Of a stretch of 64,000 nt of DNA, positions 8,765-16,556 are shown in pieces (the first letter of the stretch is position 1; every line of letters begins with the position of its first letter). This DNA is from Butyrivibrio sp. (GTDB taxonomy: Bacteria > Bacillota > Clostridia > Lachnospirales > Lachnospiraceae), in NCBI GenBank assembly GCA_017620235.1, contig JAFZQT010000056.1, positions 1-64,000 on the forward strand, read 5' to 3'. The notes beneath the pieces were generated by a model. It was not told the DNA's origin. It made no database searches and was given only the letters and a program-made list of their open reading frames with translations. A program made the position numbers and the translations under genes.

Positions 8765-9514
8765 ATGAGCAGAAACTACAAGTTCTTGATTAGTTATGAC
8801 GGTACCAGATTTCACGGATGGGAGAGGCAGCCCGGCAAAGATATGACTATACAGGGCAAGCTTGAGAGTGTTCTTAATAAGATGGTGAATCTTCCTGAGG
8901 GGACGATCAATCTTATTGGCGCAGGCAGAACCGATGCCGGAGTTCATGCAAGGGCAATGACTGCAAATACGGCTCTCGACACCCGGATGACAGAAGATGA
9001 GATTCAGGATTATATGAACAAGTATCTTCCCGAGGATATCAGCATCAATGATGTAAAGGTATGTTCGGACAGATTTCATTCCAGATACAATGCGCTTGGA
9101 AAGACGTACAGATATACCTGTTGGTACGGAGCTTCCAAGCCTGTTTTTGACAGAAAATATGTGACTGTGCTTACCCAAAAGCCTGATGCGGATAAGATGA
9201 GAGCTGCGGCTGAGATTCTCGAGGGCACACATGATTTCAAGAGCTTTTGCGGAAACAATCGCATGAAAAAATCCACGGTAAGATGCGTCGATTCCATCAA
9301 GATAGAAGAGAGTGGCAATTATATCAGATTCTATTTTCATGGGAACGGTTTTTTGCAGAACATGGTCCGTATCCTTACGGGAACTTTGCTTGAAGTCGGT
9401 TACGGAAACATTGCTCCCACTGACGTAAAAGAGATCCTTGAGGCCTGCGACAGACAGAAAGCCGGTCCGACAGCTCCGCCGATGGGATTGTGCCTTATGA
9501 AAGTGGACTATTAA
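8765..9514 (+). CDS. truA: tRNA pseudouridine(38-40) synthase TruA
   Basis: TruA isomerises uridines 38-40 in the tRNA anticodon stem. The N-terminus (YKFLISYDGTRFHGWERQ) and the active-site block GAGRTDAGVHA with catalytic Asp57 are diagnostic. The C-terminal part has the conserved FHGNGFLQNMVR region. I chose ATG 8765 because it matches the family start and has AGGAGG at 8746-8751, although the 13-base spacing is long. An in-frame TTG at 8732 and ATG at 8741 are alternatives. The gene is divergent from queT, so two tRNA-modification functions share one intergenic region. Confidence 0.93.
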   Translation: MSRNYKFLISYDGTRFHGWERQPGKDMTIQGKLESVLNKMVNLPEGTINLIGAGRTDAGVHARAMTANTALDTRMTEDEIQDYMNKYLPEDISINDVKVCSDRFHSRYNALGKTYRYTCWYGASKPVFDRKYVTVLTQKPDADKMRAAAEILEGTHDFKSFCGNNRMKKSTVRCVDSIKIEESGNYIRFYFHGNGFLQNMVRILTGTLLEVGYGNIAPTDVKEILEACDRQKAGPTAPPMGLCLMKVDY

Positions 9515-9540
9515 AAATAACTAAATTTAGTAAAAATACG

Positions 9541-9570
9541 TTGATATATGCATAGGTTTTAGCTTAATAT
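9541..9570 (+). promoter_or_regulatory. Promoter with adjacent 12-bp palindrome
   Basis: TTGATA (9541-9546), an 18-bp spacer and TAATAT (9565-9570) precede the ATG at 9612. A perfect palindrome, ACTAAATTTAGT, lies just upstream at 9520-9531 and could be a regulator site. Confidence 0.5.
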
Positions 9571-9611
9571 AGTATTATTGTTTATCAAAATATTAATATG
9601 AGGGGACACTA

Positions 9612-11234
9612 ATGACAAACAAAATCTTTTATGCACTATCACGTATCGCGCTTTCTGCGGTTGTAGCACTAAGCGTCTTTTCTTTTGATACTGTCGATTC
9701 CAGAGCGGAGGGCACAGGATCGGTAGCTATCACATCAGCATCTATCACTAATGACGGCGAAAAAGTTACGGTAACTGCATCGGTTTCGCAGGCACCTCAG
9801 AGTGACAACGGAATGTTGTATCTTTTCGCAGAGAAGGTTTATCAGAACGAACCTGCGGGAGCACCCGTTGCATCAGTGCCGATGAATACGGCGGTTACTT
9901 TTTCTTTTCCACTTGGATATAAAACAGCTCAGTGTAAATTGTACGATAAATTCCAGGTTGCAGTACTTTCAGGCGGTGTGTTCGTTCCTGTTTCGGGAAG
10001 CCGCTATATAACCAATCCGGAGGTGCTTGCAAAATCTTCTCCGGCAAGAAGGAACAATGGTAAAAAAGGTCTTATCCTTGACGGAGCGAAGATCGGTAAC
10101 GGAAACACAGAGGCTTCGCAGCTCGGAGTACAGCAGGCTGCATACAATATCAATCTTGAAGATATCATAGGCGGAAACGGGGGCGTTGTTTTCGAATATA
10201 ACGGAAAGACATATAACTATGATTCTTCATATCTCAGTCAGTACGATCACGCTATCAGAACATGCACACAGCAGGGAATGGGCGTTACGATAGTTCTTTT
10301 GAATCCTTATGTTCCGGGTGAGGATTTCATGATCTCACCTTATTCAAGAGGCGCGCATTCACGTTATTATATGATGAATACGTCTGATGATGTCGGACTT
10401 GAGAATCTCGAAGCGGTAGTAACATATCTTGCTTACAGATATAACGGACAGAATGGCTTTGGACAGGTAGATAACTGGGTTATCGGAAACGAAGTAAATG
10501 CCAAGAATGAATGGAATATTGCAAACGTTTCAGACGAAATGCTTTATGCGCAGCTCTATGCCGATGAGCTCAGAGTGTGTTACAATGCCATAAGAAGTAA
10601 AAACGCAAATGCGAATGTTTGTGCAAGTTTTGATCATAACTGGACTTACAAAAATGTTCCTTCATATTTTTCAGCTAGAAGTCTTATAGAAGCAATGAAT
10701 GCATGTATTGTGGCACAGGGTAATTTTGACTGGGCGCTCGCTGAGCATCCTTACAACTACCCTATGGTATGGACTGCGTTCTGGTCACCTAAGAATGAAG
10801 CTATGGCTGCTTTGGTCAGACATGATATTGATACACCTTATATTTCAATGCAGAATATCGAGCAGCTTACGGACTATATGTGCCAGCCCGCAATGCGTAA
10901 CACTAAGGGCGCGGTAAGGCCGATTCTTCTTACGGAAGTTGGTTACACATCGACTCAGGGACAGGAAGCTCAGGCAGCAGCTATTGTCTATGCTTATCAG
11001 AGAGCTATGACTAATCGCTATATCAACATGATAGTCTTTAACAGACAGACTGATTATCCTGTTGAGGTTGCACAGGGACTTGCTGTAGGTCTTACGGGAC
11101 AGGATGGTTCAAGAAAGCTTGCTTTTGAGTTCTATCAGCAGATGAGTAATCCTAATAATGCCGCAGCTTATATTCAAAGAGCTGCCGCCAATGCCGGAAT
11201 TGCTGACTGGAATGCTGCTATGTATGCACGATAA
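9612..11234 (+). CDS. Secreted DUF5722 protein (glycosidase-like)
   Basis: A 540-residue exported protein. A signal peptide of about 32 residues is followed by a short beta-rich region (about 35-140) and a large domain resembling DUF5722, which looks like a TIM-barrel glycoside hydrolase of the GH-A type. Candidate catalytic acids are Glu294 in WVIGNEVNA (acid/base position) and Glu442 in LLTEVGYTS (nucleophile position). The substrate is unknown; with the neighbouring GT-C transferase it may act on a cell-surface glycan. The ATG has a GAGGGGA ribosome site. The next gene starts 30 bp downstream, suggesting one transcript. Confidence 0.75.
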   Translation: MTNKIFYALSRIALSAVVALSVFSFDTVDSRAEGTGSVAITSASITNDGEKVTVTASVSQAPQSDNGMLYLFAEKVYQNEPAGAPVASVPMNTAVTFSFPLGYKTAQCKLYDKFQVAVLSGGVFVPVSGSRYITNPEVLAKSSPARRNNGKKGLILDGAKIGNGNTEASQLGVQQAAYNINLEDIIGGNGGVVFEYNGKTYNYDSSYLSQYDHAIRTCTQQGMGVTIVLLNPYVPGEDFMISPYSRGAHSRYYMMNTSDDVGLENLEAVVTYLAYRYNGQNGFGQVDNWVIGNEVNAKNEWNIANVSDEMLYAQLYADELRVCYNAIRSKNANANVCASFDHNWTYKNVPSYFSARSLIEAMNACIVAQGNFDWALAEHPYNYPMVWTAFWSPKNEAMAALVRHDIDTPYISMQNIEQLTDYMCQPAMRNTKGAVRPILLTEVGYTSTQGQEAQAAAIVYAYQRAMTNRYINMIVFNRQTDYPVEVAQGLAVGLTGQDGSRKLAFEFYQQMSNPNNAAAYIQRAAANAGIADWNAAMYAR

Positions 11235-11264
11235 TCATAAAATGATCGGTATGGGAAATCGCAA

Positions 11265-12974
11265 ATGAGAATAATTGATTATTACAATTATATAGCTACG
11301 GCTGCCTGCGCTGTTATCGGCGCAGCAGCCGTTATTATTTACAAAAAGGCAAAAGACAAGGATGTAGAGGCTAAAGGGGCGGCGGTGCTTTCGGCAAATG
11401 CAGCCCGAATATTCCTGATAGTTATAATGCTTTTTGCAGCCGCAGTAAGGCTCATCGGGCTTGGAAGTATTCCCGCGGGGCTTCAGCAGGACGAGGCTTC
11501 TCTTGGATATGATGCCTTTGCGATTGCCAAATACGGAGTTGACAGAAACGGGTTCGCGTACCCGATATACCCGATAACCTGGGGATGCGGCGGCGGAAGT
11601 CCGCTCATGATCTATCTGAACGTCCTTACGATCAAATTGTTTGGAACGGGCGTGGTAAAGTTAAGACTCCTTCCCGCGATTCTTGGAGTTGCCACGGTAT
11701 ATGTTTTTTATCTGATATTAAAAGAGATCACTCTTTCTGAGAAAAAAGCTCTTTTTGGCGCGGCATTTCTCGCGGTTTGCCCGTGGCACATCATTCTTTC
11801 AAGATGGAGCCTTGACAGTAATATAATGCCGTTCACGCTGGGGCTTTCCGTATATCTTTTTATCCTCGGAATTAAGACTGAGAAGACGCTTATCTATTGT
11901 CTGAGCGCAGCTTCCTATGCGCTGTGCATGTATAGCTATGGCTCGGCGACAATAGTTATTCCGATTCATTTGCTGCTCATCAGTATTTACTGCCTAAGGA
12001 AAAAAGTTCTGAGTGTAAAGCAGCTTATCCTTGCTATGGTTACGTTTATTATAGTGTTTGCGCCGCTTCTTGTTTTTTATGCGGTGAACTATCTTGGACT
12101 TCCTGAGATAGTGACAGGCAGCTTTTCATTTAATAAGTTTACGGCGTCGAGGTCTGATGAGGTATTCCTTCGCCTTGATTCAAGCCTTCCCGCGGCGCTT
12201 TGGGATAATGTAAAGCAGCTTCTTATCACGCTGACTATAGGTGACAACGATGAGATGCTTTGCCATTTTATTCCGGGATATGCGACTCTTTTTGAGTTTA
12301 CGTTCCCTATAACTTTCCTTGGAATTTTTATTGGGAAAAAAGCTTTTGACATAAAAGCTGAAGATAATAAAAGATCCGCCATGGACGCGGTGTTCACGAC
12401 ACTTCTTATTTCCTGTGTTTTGTTTGCACTCGGGATCAGATCGGATGTAAGCAGAATGGTAATGATATTCCTTCCGCTCATTTATTTTATGGTTAAGGGG
12501 ATTTCATTTATTTGGGACAGACGTGCAATTGGCGCTTATGCAGTGATGGTCGTTACTTTCCTCGCTGCGGTACTTTTTGTAAAAGACTATTTCGTTGGAT
12601 TTAATGACAGGACTTCGGATATATTTATGCCCGGATACGGCGAAGCTACAAAGCGCGCCTATGAGATAGCAGGGGATGAAAAAGAGATCTATTCAACTTA
12701 TGAAGATCTCTCCGCGCCTTTTATGCTGGCTCTTTATTATACGGATTACGATCCGGTAAAATTCGCGGATACTGTTGTTTATAAGGATGAAACTGCGGAA
12801 TTTAGAGTTGCTGAGAGTTTCGGGAATTTCAAGTTCGGACTTCCCGAAGATTATGCGAGTGATTCTTACAAAGATGCGGTACTTATCCTTAGCAGCTCAG
12901 AGCTTGAAAGTATTGATCAAGGCTCCGGCTGCACTATAGAAAATTTTGGTAAGTACTCGGTTGTCTATAATTAA
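11265..12974 (+). CDS. Multi-span GT-C (GT39/ArnT-like) glycosyltransferase
   Basis: A 569-residue membrane protein with about ten or more TM helices. The early extracytoplasmic loop carries the acidic motif QQDEASLGYDA (Asp76, Glu77) typical of GT-C enzymes that use lipid-phosphate sugars, and the following region matches the PMT/ArnT superfamily. The last 120 residues are a soluble domain. Such enzymes transfer sugars to proteins or envelope polymers outside the membrane. Donor and acceptor cannot be told from sequence. It lies 30 bp after the DUF5722 gene, and the two are likely co-transcribed. It converges on the ABC-F gene with only eight bases between and no visible terminator. Confidence 0.78.
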   Translation: MRIIDYYNYIATAACAVIGAAAVIIYKKAKDKDVEAKGAAVLSANAARIFLIVIMLFAAAVRLIGLGSIPAGLQQDEASLGYDAFAIAKYGVDRNGFAYPIYPITWGCGGGSPLMIYLNVLTIKLFGTGVVKLRLLPAILGVATVYVFYLILKEITLSEKKALFGAAFLAVCPWHIILSRWSLDSNIMPFTLGLSVYLFILGIKTEKTLIYCLSAASYALCMYSYGSATIVIPIHLLLISIYCLRKKVLSVKQLILAMVTFIIVFAPLLVFYAVNYLGLPEIVTGSFSFNKFTASRSDEVFLRLDSSLPAALWDNVKQLLITLTIGDNDEMLCHFIPGYATLFEFTFPITFLGIFIGKKAFDIKAEDNKRSAMDAVFTTLLISCVLFALGIRSDVSRMVMIFLPLIYFMVKGISFIWDRRAIGAYAVMVVTFLAAVLFVKDYFVGFNDRTSDIFMPGYGEATKRAYEIAGDEKEIYSTYEDLSAPFMLALYYTDYDPVKFADTVVYKDETAEFRVAESFGNFKFGLPEDYASDSYKDAVLILSSSELESIDQGSGCTIENFGKYSVVYN

Positions 12975-12982
12975 GTATTTTC

Positions 12983-14944
12983 TTAGATTTCTTCGGATGA
13001 GAGCTCTTCCCACTCGTCATAGAGTGTGGAGAGCTTTTCTTGTATCTCGGTCTGCTCGTCTGTGAGCTTTCTGAGCTTGGCAAGGTCGGATCCTACAGCG
13101 GGATTGGAGATGAGTTCAGTGATCTCGCTGTCTCTTGCTTCAAGCTTTGCGATATCCTCTTCACACTTTTTAAGAGCTGCTTCAATCTTTTTTCTTCTTG
13201 CTTTAGCTTCTTTCTGAGCCTTGTAATCGTTACTTCCCGATGACTGTGTTTGAGTCGTGTCGGAAGCAGAAGAGGAGGCTGCGGGAGAGCCGATTGAGTT
13301 TGAGCCTGTATCTGATGTTCCAAAAGTGTTCTGCATCTTTTCCTCGACATGCTCAATGTAGTAGTCGTAGTTTCCGATGTAATTGACCATGCTTTTTCTT
13401 GTGAGGTCAAGGATTCTTGTGGCAGTCTTATTTATGAAATATCTGTCGTGGCTTACATAGAGGACAGTTCCTTCATAGCCCGAAATTGCTGATTCAAGGA
13501 TTTCTTTACTTGTAATATCAAGGTGGTTCGTAGGCTCGTCAAGGATGAGGAAGTTTGCATCAGAGAGCATAAGCTTTGCAAGGCTGACTCTTCCTTTTTC
13601 TCCGCCCGAAAGGTCACCGATCCTCTTAAATACATCATCTCCCGTGAAAAGAAATGCTGCGAGAGTGTTCCTTATCTCTGTGTTGTTGAGTGACGGATAT
13701 GCGTCCTGTAGCTCGTCAAAGAGAGTCTTATTATCGTTGAGGACGTGGTGTTCCTGATCGTAGTAACCGATCTCAACCTTTGTTCCAAGCGTGATCTTTC
13801 CGCTGTCTATGCTTTCAAGTCCGTTGATCATCTTAAGAAGAGTAGTCTTACCTGTTCCGTTGTCACCAATGATCGCAACGTGCTCGCCCTTTTTGATTTC
13901 GAAACTTATATTGGAAAAGAGCTCCTGACTTCCGAAAGCCTTGGAGAGATTATCTGCTTCAAGGACATCTTTTCCGCTTTCGCAGGATGGCTTTAACGTG
14001 ATCTTCATGCTGTCGTCGATTGTTGCTGGCTTATCGAGACGAACTGTCTTTTCAAGCATCTTTTCGCGGCTCTCTGCGCGCTTTATGGATTTCTCTCGGT
14101 TAAAGGATTTTAACTTTGCGATTACTTCTTCCTGATGCTTGATTTCCTGCTGCTGTTTCATGTATGCGCTCCACTGAGCAAGTCTTTTTTGCTCTTTCTT
14201 AACGGAGTATGCGCTGTAGTTGCCGACAAAGCTTGAAACAAGTGTGTTCTCAACTTCGATGACTTTGCCTACGATCTTATCAAGGAAGTATCTGTCGTGG
14301 GAGACGATAAGTACGGCGCCCTTGTAGTTGAGAAGGTAGTTCTCGAGCCATCTGATCGAAGTCATGTCAAGGTGGTTCGTGGGCTCGTCGAGGATTATAA
14401 GATCCGGTGAGCTTAGAAGGAGCTTACCGAGAGCCACTCTTGTCTTTTGACCGCCCGAAAGGGTAGAGATTTTCTTATTGAGTTCATCTTCCGAGAAGCC
14501 AAGTCCCTTTGCTACGCCTGTTACTTCGCTCTGCCATGAGTAGCCTGACATTCTCTGGAACTGCTCGTTCATGAAAGTATATCTGTCCATGAGGCGTGTG
14601 AGTTCATCGCCTGTGACGTGCTTCATCTCTTCCTCGGCGGCTCTGATATTTTCCTCGAGCTCGATGACGTGCTTTTTTACCTCCATGAGTTCTTCGAAGA
14701 TGGTGTTCTCTGTCTGGACGTTCTGGTTCTGCGCAAGGTATCCCCATGTGACGTCCTTTGAAAAAGTCACTTCGCCGCTGTCTGCTGCGAGCTGACCGAT
14801 TATTATCTTGAGAAGCGTTGTCTTTCCTGCACCGTTTATGCCGACGATCGCAGCCTTCTCGTTATTTTCAATATGAAAAGAAGCATCTTTTAAGATGTCT
14901 TTTCCATCGAAACTTTTATTTATATTATGTACTGATAAAATCAT
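12983..14944 (-). CDS. ABC-F family ATPase
   Basis: A 653-residue soluble protein with two ATP-binding cassettes and no membrane domain. The first Walker A is GINGAGKTT (residues 35-43) and the second is GDNGTGKTT. Both cassettes have LSGGQ/LSGGE signatures and LDEPTNHLD Walker B motifs. The cassettes are joined by a charged linker as in ABC-F proteins, and the C-terminal 90 residues form a Lys/Glu-rich coiled coil. ABC-F proteins bind the ribosomal E site; some give antibiotic protection and others act in translation. This one resembles housekeeping Uup/YdiF types, but resistance cannot be excluded. ATG 14944 is preferred, with GGAG seven bases upstream; a longer frame of 12 extra codons lacks a ribosome site. 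Confidence 0.88.
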   Translation of the reverse strand: MILSVHNINKSFDGKDILKDASFHIENNEKAAIVGINGAGKTTLLKIIIGQLAADSGEVTFSKDVTWGYLAQNQNVQTENTIFEELMEVKKHVIELEENIRAAEEEMKHVTGDELTRLMDRYTFMNEQFQRMSGYSWQSEVTGVAKGLGFSEDELNKKISTLSGGQKTRVALGKLLLSSPDLIILDEPTNHLDMTSIRWLENYLLNYKGAVLIVSHDRYFLDKIVGKVIEVENTLVSSFVGNYSAYSVKKEQKRLAQWSAYMKQQQEIKHQEEVIAKLKSFNREKSIKRAESREKMLEKTVRLDKPATIDDSMKITLKPSCESGKDVLEADNLSKAFGSQELFSNISFEIKKGEHVAIIGDNGTGKTTLLKMINGLESIDSGKITLGTKVEIGYYDQEHHVLNDNKTLFDELQDAYPSLNNTEIRNTLAAFLFTGDDVFKRIGDLSGGEKGRVSLAKLMLSDANFLILDEPTNHLDITSKEILESAISGYEGTVLYVSHDRYFINKTATRILDLTRKSMVNYIGNYDYYIEHVEEKMQNTFGTSDTGSNSIGSPAASSSASDTTQTQSSGSNDYKAQKEAKARRKKIEAALKKCEEDIAKLEARDSEITELISNPAVGSDLAKLRKLTDEQTEIQEKLSTLYDEWEELSSEEI

Positions 14945-14976
14945 GTTTTTTCTCCAAATAACTACATTTTGCAACA

Positions 14977-15026
14977 CCACATTTTAGCATGCGGGCGCAA
15001 ATATGAAAAGATATGCTAAGATGTGG
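14977..15026. repeat. Large dyad between ABC-F gene and NrtR-like gene
   Basis: CCACATTTTAGCAT (14977-14990) pairs with ATGCTAAGATGTGG (15013-15026), 13 of 14 bases, around a 22-base loop. On the minus strand it precedes the ABC-F start by about 35-80 bases and overlaps a possible TAAAAT -10 element. It could be an operator or a leader hairpin. Nothing else stands out in the 210-bp gap except a shorter palindrome, AGAATC/GATTCT, at about 15106-15123. Confidence 0.5.
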
Positions 15027-15154
15027 CACTGCAAATATGAAAATGCATACTTGATTTGACAGTTTATTGCGAGCATGACAGGTGATAAAATATAGTTGTT
15101 TGTAAGAATCGCGATAGATTCTGAGATTATAAATTTACGTGCAAGGGAGCGCGC

Positions 15155-16006
15155 ATGACACAGAAGAAAGACAAGAATGGATTAACTGAAAAAGATTTTT
15201 TGAAAAACTATAAGGCGGGAAGCTATGAGAGACCGTCCGTTACGGCGGATATATTGGTGCTTGGGACAAGTGCGGATCTGCGGACTTTGAAGATCCTTTT
15301 GGTGAAAAGGGATGAGCATCCGTATCTGGAGCAGTGGGCTCTGCCGGGAGGTTTTGTTCGCAAAGATGAGACTGCGTATCAGGCAGCAGAGAGAAAACTC
15401 TCGCAGGAGACGGGGCTTGAAGGAGTGTACCTTGATCAGATCTATACCTTCACCAATCCCGCAAGAGATCCGAGAACTTGGGTTATGACAATCGCATACC
15501 TTGCCTTGGTTTCCGATACAAGCGACGATGTTTTGCACGGAATTACTTGTGCCGGCGTCGGAGATGTTGACGGTGGTGTGCAGGATGCTGCGTGGTTTGA
15601 TCTTGTGATCGATGCGGACAGTATTAGCTTTATCAACGCTGAGAGAAACGTCGAGATCAGGTATTCTATCGAGAACAAGCGCTTTAAGAACGGCAGGATC
15701 TATTATGAGAACTGGGTTTCAAGCCTTGTGAGCAAAGAGGCGCTTGCCTTCGATCATATAGAGATAATCATAGAATCAATCCTTAAGCTCAAGGCTGAGT
15801 TTGAGCATACTGATCTTTCTTTCAATATGATAGGAGAGAAGTTTACTTTGCCGGATCTTCAAGCTTTGTATGAGCTTGTGCTTGGCAAGAAACTCTACAA
15901 GACAAACTTCCGCGCAATGATTGCCCCAAAGGTCGAGGCTACCGGCGCTAAGATGAAGTCCATCAGCAGCAACAAGATGTCCGCCGAGTATCGGTATAAG
16001 GGGTGA
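15155..16006 (+). CDS. NrtR-like Nudix-domain transcription regulator
   Basis: A 283-residue protein with an N-terminal Nudix fold and a C-terminal winged-helix-like region containing FTLPDLQALYELVLGKKLYKTNFR, split here as FTLPDLQALYE and KKLYKTNFR. This pairing is the NrtR architecture; NrtR proteins repress NAD-synthesis genes and bind ADP-ribose. The Nudix box (residues 66-88) keeps Gly66, Glu72, Arg80, Glu85 and Gly87. The two metal-binding Glu positions after Arg80 are changed (Lys81, Gln84), so hydrolysis is unlikely. ATG follows AAGGGAG. A hydrolytic ADP-ribose or sugar-nucleotide pyrophosphatase is the alternative. The next operon has paired palindromes at its promoter and encodes an NAD-kinase-like protein, a plausible target. 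Confidence 0.75.
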   Translation: MTQKKDKNGLTEKDFLKNYKAGSYERPSVTADILVLGTSADLRTLKILLVKRDEHPYLEQWALPGGFVRKDETAYQAAERKLSQETGLEGVYLDQIYTFTNPARDPRTWVMTIAYLALVSDTSDDVLHGITCAGVGDVDGGVQDAAWFDLVIDADSISFINAERNVEIRYSIENKRFKNGRIYYENWVSSLVSKEALAFDHIEIIIESILKLKAEFEHTDLSFNMIGEKFTLPDLQALYELVLGKKLYKTNFRAMIAPKVEATGAKMKSISSNKMSAEYRYKG

Positions 16007-16084
16007 GGGATTCTTTTTCTTTGAGTATTGATATAAGGGAAGAGGGATTGAGCTTGAAAAATATTTCGCTCGAGCGTGCTATAG

Positions 16085-16402
16085 CCTGTTGGAATCTGTG
16101 ATTTGCGCTTTTCAACAGGTAGGAATACGTGAGCTGACCTGTTGGAATTGCAATTTGTAGGATTCCAACAGTAAAAAAGAGCGGCTGCTACCTGTTGCTT
16201 TTGACGTTTTTGGAATTCCAACAGTAAAAAATAGTAGTAACTACCTGTTGCTTTTTGCATTTTCTAAATTCTAACAGGTGAAAACGGTTGAAATAGCCTG
16301 TTGAAATTAGAGAAATAAAGAAAGCAACAGTAAAATAAGAGAAAAACAGCCTGTTGAAATTATAAATAATAGAATTCCAACAGTAAAAAGAAAGTGAGAA
16401 GC
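16085..16402. repeat. Six-unit array with exact 53-bp period, alternating CTGTTG/CAACAG
   Basis: CCTGTTG starts at 16085, 16138, 16191, 16244, 16297 and 16350. Its inverse CAACAG starts at 16113, 16166, 16219, 16272 (as TAACAG), 16325 and 16378. Both series have exact 53-bp steps. Each unit is CCTGTTG, 21 variable bases, CAACAG, 19 variable bases. The bases next to the core fall into classes (GAATT, CTTTT, AAATT), so 12 half-sites of about 11 bp alternate in orientation every 26-27 bp. Unit 2 can form an 11-bp RNA hairpin; others pair less well within the unit. The period is not a multiple of three, so it is not coding. It sits between the NrtR-like gene and a terminator, and occupies most of the 550-bp gap at 16007-16556. 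Confidence 0.92.
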
Positions 16403-16446
16403 ATAAAACTGCCGATAATTGCGGCGTTTTTATGCTTTTTATTTTT
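16399..16446 (+). terminator. Rho-independent terminator after the array
   Basis: AAGCATAAAA and TTTTTATGCTT flank an inner CTGCCG/CGGCG stem, followed by a T-rich tract. Placed here, it would include the whole 53-bp array in the 3' part of the NrtR-like transcript or in a separate short RNA. Confidence 0.8.
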
Positions 16447-16450
16447 TATG

Positions 16451-16479
16451 TTGACAAAGTAGTAAAATGCTACTATTAT
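16451..16479 (+). promoter_or_regulatory. Consensus promoter of the SPFH operon
   Basis: TTGACA (16451-16456), a 17-bp spacer and TATTAT (16474-16479). It is nearly ideal for the housekeeping sigma factor, so control by a repressor is expected; an operator-like palindrome fills the spacer. Confidence 0.85.
16458..16474. promoter_or_regulatory. Operator-like 17-bp palindrome 1
   Basis: AGTAGTAAAATGCTACT lies between the -35 and -10 elements and touches the first base of the -10. It matches palindrome 2 at 14 of 17 positions. A bound protein would block RNA polymerase. Confidence 0.65.
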
Positions 16480-16494
16480 GTAATCAAAGATAAA

Positions 16495-16511
16495 AGTAGC
16501 AAACAGCTACT
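16495..16511. promoter_or_regulatory. Operator-like 17-bp palindrome 2
   Basis: AGTAGCAAACAGCTACT has perfect six-base arms and lies just downstream of the expected start site, 37 bp from palindrome 1. Two near-identical sites at one promoter suggest a dimeric repressor. The neighbouring NrtR-like protein is the obvious candidate. Confidence 0.65.
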
Positions 16512-16556
16512 AATTCAAAGATATGAAATCCCTGAAGTAAAGGAAGGAGAAGCAGT

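Noticed and set aside
8657..9340. 227-codon open frame on the minus strand opposite truA
   Set aside because: It is antisense to a clear truA, overlaps the riboswitch region and has no recognisable protein features.
16085..16402. CRISPR array
   Set aside because: The constant elements are only 6-7 bp, palindromic and in two orientations, the intervals are 21 and 19 bp, and there are no cas genes in the window.
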